NCBI GenBank assembly: GCA_015494505.1
Contig: WGBB01000037.1
Location: 1-10,796 of the forward strand
From: Nitratiruptor sp.
GTDB lineage: Bacteria; Campylobacterota; Campylobacteria; Campylobacterales; Nitratiruptoraceae
DNA length: 10,796 nucleotides
Direction of reading: 5' to 3'
In this document: positions 7,262 to 10,796 of the stretch, one piece after another
Layout of the letters: each line of letters begins with the position of its first letter
Numbering within the stretch: position 1 is the stretch's first letter
Translations under genes and position numbers: made by a program
Notes under the pieces: model-generated
Told to the model about the DNA's origin: nothing
Databases searched by the model: none
Seen by the model: only the letters and a program-made list of their open reading frames with translations

Positions 7262-7491
7262 TGCTCAAGCCCGTAGATTTTGAGTTTGAGAAAAAAGTCC
7301 TCCACATCACGATAGACCCGTTTCCAGTCTGCGTCGAACTCTTTTGCAAGGGCCAAGACTATCTCATCTTTGCTGCGCCCCTCTTGCAAGAGCTCTAAGA
7401 TGCGTTTGCCCGTGTCGTTGAGCTGAAAAGTGATGCCGAGGCTCGGCACGAAAGCCACATTGTTTTCGTCGATGTGCAATTCTTGCAGCAT
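7258..7491 (-). CDS. PqqD-like small winged-helix protein
   Basis: This 77-residue protein has the PqqD-family pattern: a short beta hairpin with AFVPSLGITFQLNDTGKRIL (residues 13-32), then LLQEGRSKDEIVLALAKEF, and a helix DVEDFFLKLKIYGL near the end. In PQQ and many RiPP pathways, PqqD-type domains (RiPP recognition elements) bind a leader peptide and present it to a modifying enzyme. Stand-alone PqqD-like proteins also occur in clusters with no known peptide. Here it is the first gene of the seven-gene run and overlaps the ATP-grasp gene by ATGA. No radical-SAM enzyme and no precursor peptide are visible, so a RiPP role is only a possibility. The start is well supported by AAGGAGG (7502-7496), 4 nt before the ATG. 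Confidence 0.83.
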   Translation of the reverse strand: MLQELHIDENNVAFVPSLGITFQLNDTGKRILELLQEGRSKDEIVLALAKEFDADWKRVYRDVEDFFLKLKIYGLEQ

Positions 7492-7495
7492 ATCG

Positions 7496-7502
7496 CCTCC
7501 TT
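7496..7502 (-). promoter_or_regulatory. Strong ribosome binding site of the seven-gene operon
   Basis: AAGGAGG on the minus strand, 4 nt before the ATG at 7491. With the -10 element at 7517-7512 it implies a very short leader of about 14 nt. Confidence 0.7.
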
Positions 7503-7506
7503 TTTG

Positions 7507-7518
7507 TTACAATTGTAA
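7507..7518. promoter_or_regulatory. Divergent promoter: palindromic double -10 element
   Basis: TTACAATTGTAA is a perfect 12-bp palindrome in the 45-bp gap between the PqqD-like gene and yihY. It contains TACAAT, one base from the TATAAT consensus, on both strands: 7508-7513 (+) facing yihY and 7517-7512 (-) facing the seven-gene run. No convincing -35 hexamer is seen on either side, as is common for housekeeping promoters in Campylobacterota. The two elements overlap by two bases, so polymerase could occupy only one direction at a time. An alternative reading is that the palindrome is a repressor operator. Start sites are inferred, not mapped. Confidence 0.5.
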
Positions 7519-7524
7519 GAAAGG

Positions 7525-7543
7525 GATGTTAACGAGATGTTAA
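7525..7543. repeat. Direct repeat GATGTTAA, 11-bp period, possible regulator binding site
   Basis: GATGTTAA occurs at 7525-7532 and again at 7536-7543, separated by CGA, so the two copies are one helical turn apart. Relative to the minus-strand -10 element it begins 7 bp upstream, covering the place of a -35 box, which is the arrangement of PhoB-type activator boxes. It also includes the proposed start codon of yihY at 7537. OmpR-family winged-helix proteins commonly bind such tandem half-sites, and one is encoded in the operon. The link is inference, and an 8-bp repeat could arise by chance. Confidence 0.4.
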
Positions 7544-8400
7544 TGGACTTGCAAAAACTCAAAAAACTTTTTCATAACTTCTACGACCCCGATATCTCTA
7601 TGTATGCGGCGTCGCTCAGTTTCTACACCATTTTTTCTATTATTCCGCTGCTGCTAGTCTCTTTTTCGCTCTTTATCAAGCTTCCCTCATTTAGCAAACA
7701 CTATGCACGCATCAAGGAGTTTATCTTCTCCAACCTCATCCCCACCCAGCACGAGACCATCAGCCACTATATCGACACCTTTTTGCAAAACAGCTCCAAG
7801 CTCGGTCTCATCGGTTTTGCCTTCGTACTCATCGCTTCGATAATGTTTTTTCAAAACTTCGAATACATCGTCAACAAAATATTTCGCACCCGCCCTCGTG
7901 GCTTTTGGAACTCCATCTCCACCTACTGGACGCTGATGACCCTAGCACCCATAGGACTGGCGCTCTCTTTTTATCTCTCATCCAAACTCCAGCACCTGCT
8001 CAATAGCAGCAGTTACACCAGCTGGATCGACTTTTTGGCTATTTTCCCCTACCTCATCATCTGGCTCATCTTCTTTATCACCTACAAAATCTCCTCCACC
8101 GAAACCATCGACGTCAAGGCCGCAGCCATCAGCTCCTTTTTCGCCTCGCTCGTGTGGGATGTGAGCAAAAACCTCTTCGTCTACTATGTGGTCTACAGCA
8201 AGACCTACTCCACCCTTTATGGCAGTTTCAGTGCCGTGCTCTTTTTCTTTTTATGGATCTATATTTCGTGGATCATCTACCTTTATGGCCTCAAACTATG
8301 CTACCTGATAGATCGTTACTACGACGGAAAAAAGGAGCGCCAAGAGAAGTGCGAAGCGGTAGCGGATAGCAGCAGCGAGGATAGCGCAGTAGAGCGCTAA
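7537..8400 (+). CDS. yihY: YihY/BrkB-family inner-membrane protein
   Basis: This 287-residue protein has about six membrane segments and the family landmarks: MYAASLSFYTIFSIIPLLL near the start (residues 22-40), an internal FQNFEYIVNKIFRTRPRGFW loop, and STLYGSFSAVLFFFLWIYIS followed by IYLYGLKLCYL near the end. Proteins of this family were once labelled ribonuclease BN, a name now known to belong to a different protein; the true function of YihY is unsettled, possibly transport or envelope related. The last 25 residues are a hydrophilic charged tail (KKERQEK...SSSEDSAVER) encoded in DNA that also encodes the end of comEC on the other strand. The ATG at 7537 has AAGGG 11 nt upstream; the in-frame ATG at 7543 with GAG 6 nt before it is an equally possible start and would remove two residues. 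Confidence 0.9.
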   Translation: MLMDLQKLKKLFHNFYDPDISMYAASLSFYTIFSIIPLLLVSFSLFIKLPSFSKHYARIKEFIFSNLIPTQHETISHYIDTFLQNSSKLGLIGFAFVLIASIMFFQNFEYIVNKIFRTRPRGFWNSISTYWTLMTLAPIGLALSFYLSSKLQHLLNSSSYTSWIDFLAIFPYLIIWLIFFITYKISSTETIDVKAAAISSFFASLVWDVSKNLFVYYVVYSKTYSTLYGSFSAVLFFFLWIYISWIIYLYGLKLCYLIDRYYDGKKERQEKCEAVADSSSEDSAVER

Positions 8401-9522
8401 GAGCCACAGCGGCATCTGCATAGATAGAAACTGCCCGTTTTCCATCCAATCGACGGCAAAATCCCACACCCCTCCCACGCCAAAAATATGCGCCAATAAA
8501 AAGAGCGGATACAAAAAGGTAAAAGCGATACTAAGAAGCGGCGAGAGCAGCATCTGAGGTTCGAAACGGTGGAAAATAGCATAGCTGATAGGCAGCATCG
8601 CCACAAAGACCCACACGGAGAGCTCTATGAAGATGCGCCATTTGGGTCGATGGGAAAAGTGGTGTAAATAGAGATAAATCATAAAAACGCCAGCCACCGA
8701 GAGCCAAAATCCGATACGAAAGAGAAATGCGGGAAAGAGCGTCACCACCACGGCCACCACCCACGCAAGCGTTTCGAAACTAAGCAGCCTGATGCCGCGA
8801 AATGCCAACAGCGAGCCAAAAAGCAGCAGCGCAAAGGAGCGCACCAATGAGGGCAGATAACCCAAAAAGGCAGTGTAGCAAAAGGCCAGCACCGCTACTA
8901 CGAAAGCGATAAAAAGCGAAAGATTCATAAACGGCGCGAACTTTTGCACAAGCGGCCGCAGCAAAAACCCGAGCACCACACCCGCCACCAAACCAAGCAA
9001 TCCCAGATGAAACCCGCTGATCGCCACGAGATGCGAGATGCCATAGCGCGCCAAAATGTCGCGCGTCTCTTTGGACATCGCGGTGGCTACGACGAGTGCC
9101 GGGAAGAGCTCCTTGGCTAGCTTCGAGCCGTGCTGCGCGGCGATAGCTTCCTTGATGCGATAGCGAAGATCCTTGGGATAGACCTTGCGGATGTAGGCGT
9201 AGTGGTAGGTAGGACGAAAAAGATCGGCAAAGCGCAGCCTCTTGGTGCGCATGGCGACGGCCACATAGCGGTCACGCAAATCCTTGAGCTTTTCGTAGGT
9301 GGAGGTGTAAAACACGAGATGGGGCGTCTGGAGCTTGAGGATCTGCTTCTTGCCTTTGGGGTATTGATTGAGCACCAGGGCTTTGGCGTAGTAGGAGCGT
9401 TTGGCGGTGATCTTTTTGAAGATATGGTAGTGCCACAAGAGATTGGCACACAAAAGCATTATGAGGATACAGGCAGCCACCACGCGCTCTTTGGCCGAGG
9501 CAAAGAGCGGAACCGAGCGCAT
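8296..9522 (-). CDS. comEC: ComEC/Rec2 DNA-uptake channel, short form
   Basis: This 408-residue polytopic membrane protein carries the competence-domain signature HLVAISGFHLG (residues 164-174), preceded by FPALVVATAMSKETRDILARY. An N-terminal hydrophobic segment (about 14-30) and a soluble OB-like region (about 45-115) come first, and several hydrophobic helices follow to the C-terminus. ComEC forms the inner-membrane pore through which single-stranded DNA enters during transformation. The metallo-beta-lactamase domain found in longer homologues is missing here, as in Helicobacter comEC, so this is likely a normal short form rather than a truncation. Its ATG overlaps the dnaB stop by one base (TGATG), implying coupled translation; in H. 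pylori comEC also adjoins dnaB. No strong ribosome site is visible. The 3' end runs 105 bp into yihY on the opposite strand. Confidence 0.9.
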   Translation of the reverse strand: MRSVPLFASAKERVVAACILIMLLCANLLWHYHIFKKITAKRSYYAKALVLNQYPKGKKQILKLQTPHLVFYTSTYEKLKDLRDRYVAVAMRTKRLRFADLFRPTYHYAYIRKVYPKDLRYRIKEAIAAQHGSKLAKELFPALVVATAMSKETRDILARYGISHLVAISGFHLGLLGLVAGVVLGFLLRPLVQKFAPFMNLSLFIAFVVAVLAFCYTAFLGYLPSLVRSFALLLFGSLLAFRGIRLLSFETLAWVVAVVVTLFPAFLFRIGFWLSVAGVFMIYLYLHHFSHRPKWRIFIELSVWVFVAMLPISYAIFHRFEPQMLLSPLLSIAFTFLYPLFLLAHIFGVGGVWDFAVDWMENGQFLSMQMPLWLLALYCAILAAAIRYRFALLLALLFSVVVTIYQVA

Positions 9523-10796
9523 CAGATGTTATCCGGCAGCTCTATCTGGGTCTCGTTCATCGCATATTCTCGCACGGTCTCTGCCGCCTCTTCGGCGAAT
9601 TTCACATACTCTTTGTGAAACCACAGCTTCACCACGCCCGTAGGACCGTTGCGCTGCTTGCCGATGATGATCTCGGCCTCTTCGACGCGTTTTTCTTCTA
9701 TCTGGATATCGATCTGCTCGCCCTTTTGCTGCGCCTCTTTCATCTTCTGCTTCGCTTCTTTTATCTTATACACATCGTCGCGATAGACGAAGAGGATCAC
9801 ATCGGCATCCTGCTCGATGGCACCCGATTCACGCAGGTCGCTGAGCATCGGGCGCTTGTCGATGCGGCTTTCAAGCGAGCGGTTGAGCTGCGAGAGGGCG
9901 ATGATGGGAATCTGCAGCTCTCTTGCCAAAAGCTTGAGAGAGCGGCTGATTTCACTAATCTCGAGATGCCTGTCTTTTGTACCGCTACCGCTCATCAGCT
10001 GCAGATAGTCGATGATAGCCAGCTCGATATCGGGGTGCTGGGATTTGAGCTTGCGCAGCTTCGCGCGCAGCTGGTGGACGTTGAGATTGCCCTCATCATC
10101 GATAAAGAGCTTCTTCTTTTCGTAGTAGTCGCTGAGCTTGCTAATCTGCGCCCACTCTAAATCGTTGAGATTGCCGACTCTCAATCGCTGCAAGGGAATG
10201 GCGCTCTTGGCACTGAGCATTCTGAGCATCAACTGCTCAGCCGGCATCTCCAGTGAAAAGATGACGACGCCTTTATTGTTATCCAGCGCTGCTTGGGCGA
10301 TATTGAGGCTAAAGGCGGTCTTTCCCATCGAGGGGCGCGCCGCGATGATGATGAGATCGCCGGGGGAGAAGCCGGCGGTTTTGAGATTGAGCTCGTGAAA
10401 GCCGGTATCGAGGCCGATGAGGATGGAGTTGCCCCGCTCTTTCATCTTCAATAGATGCCTCAGCGTATCCTCCATCACCTGAGTGCTCGATTTGAAATCT
10501 TGGGAGCTGGTCTCGGTGGTGATGCCGTAGAGTTTGGACTGGATCGTATCGATCACGTCGGTGACGGGAAGGTCCTGCTCGACGGTAACCTTTTTTATCT
10601 CGGTAGTCAGATGCACCAGCTCACGCTTGAGGGATTTTTTCTTTTTTTCTTTGACGTAGCTTGCGGTATTGGAGAGCGGGTTGGCAGCTAACACTTCCAA
10701 AAAGGCCGCCTCGTCGAACTGGCCGCGCAGTTCGAGCTTTTCTTTGACAAACTCCTCATCGATGGGCTGGTCTTCGCGCTCGAGCTCCTCCATCAC
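9522..10796 (-). CDS. dnaB: Replicative DNA helicase DnaB, N-terminus cut by window edge
   Basis: The frame is open to the last base of the window, and the visible 424 residues begin inside the N-terminal helical domain (EELEREDQPIDEEFVKEKL), so about 50 residues lie outside; the GTG/ATG at the edge are internal codons. The RecA-like motor domain shows Walker A ARPSMGKTA (visible residues 153-161), IFSLEMPAEQLMLRM, Walker B IIDYLQLMSG (261-270), SQLNRSLESR, and DLRESGAIEQDADVILFVYRD (320-340), followed by GKQRNGPTG near the C-terminus. DnaB is the hexameric helicase that unwinds DNA at the replication fork. A highly charged Lys/Glu/Gln segment (about 344-372, KIKEAKQKMKEAQQKGEQID and beyond) is inserted after the arginine-finger region, longer than in enteric DnaB. 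The stop overlaps the start of comEC. Confidence 0.96.
   Translation of the reverse strand: MMEELEREDQPIDEEFVKEKLELRGQFDEAAFLEVLAANPLSNTASYVKEKKKKSLKRELVHLTTEIKKVTVEQDLPVTDVIDTIQSKLYGITTETSSQDFKSSTQVMEDTLRHLLKMKERGNSILIGLDTGFHELNLKTAGFSPGDLIIIAARPSMGKTAFSLNIAQAALDNNKGVVIFSLEMPAEQLMLRMLSAKSAIPLQRLRVGNLNDLEWAQISKLSDYYEKKKLFIDDEGNLNVHQLRAKLRKLKSQHPDIELAIIDYLQLMSGSGTKDRHLEISEISRSLKLLARELQIPIIALSQLNRSLESRIDKRPMLSDLRESGAIEQDADVILFVYRDDVYKIKEAKQKMKEAQQKGEQIDIQIEEKRVEEAEIIIGKQRNGPTGVVKLWFHKEYVKFAEEAAETVREYAMNETQIELPDNI

Noticed and set aside
4937..7491. A butirosin-like carrier-protein pathway, with the small protein as an acyl carrier, the ATP-grasp as its loader and the PLP enzyme decarboxylating the carrier-bound amino acid
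   Set aside because: The 77-residue protein lacks the D-S-L phosphopantetheine attachment motif and follows the PqqD pattern instead, so the analogy holds only for the enzyme pair.
7258..7536. A short precursor-peptide gene upstream of the PqqD-like gene
   Set aside because: Only 45 bp separate it from yihY, and no open frame with a ribosome site fits there.

Overview
The window reads as chromosomal DNA from a Campylobacterota (epsilonproteobacterial) bacterium. The main pointers are a dnaB helicase gene directly followed by a short comEC that lacks the C-terminal metallo-beta-lactamase part (the same gene pair as in Helicobacter pylori), AAGGAG ribosome sites, and almost no intergenic DNA. 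A free-living sulfur/hydrogen-oxidising relative (Sulfurovum, Sulfurimonas or Nitratiruptor type) is a guess from overall character, not something a marker gene proves. No rRNA, tRNA, CRISPR array, insertion sequence or clear rho-independent terminator was seen.

Layout. Positions 1-984 (+) hold the C-terminal two thirds of a GlcD-type FAD-linked oxidase, cut by the window edge. Convergent to it, positions 981-7491 (-) form one very tight seven-gene run, listed here in transcription order: a 77-aa PqqD-like protein, an ATP-grasp ligase, a fold-type III PLP amino-acid decarboxylase, a urea-transporter/M23-metallopeptidase fusion, a membrane-anchored TPR protein, an orphan regulator with a degenerate receiver and an OmpR-type winged helix, and an outer-membrane beta-barrel protein. 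Every junction is an overlap or a direct abutment. A 45-bp divergent gap (7492-7536) is the only noncoding stretch of note; it holds a palindromic double -10 element and an 11-bp-phased direct repeat. Then comes yihY (+, 7537-8400), which overlaps tail to tail by 105 bp with comEC (-, 8296-9522). comEC is coupled to the 3' part of dnaB (-, 9522-10796, cut by the window edge).

The seven-gene run is the exciting part. Its parts span the whole cell: two cytoplasmic enzymes that act on amino-acid-like substrates, a PqqD-type peptide-binding module, an inner-membrane channel carrying a peptidase, a TPR protein at the membrane, and an outer-membrane barrel, plus its own regulator. The set suggests making, moving or sensing a small amino-acid- or peptide-derived molecule, or remodelling cell wall in response to one. 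The chemistry is not known to me, and no precursor peptide or radical-SAM enzyme is visible in the window. The regulator is of a class that commonly binds two half-sites about 11 bp apart, and such a repeat lies just upstream of the -10 element of this operon, so autoregulation is a testable guess.
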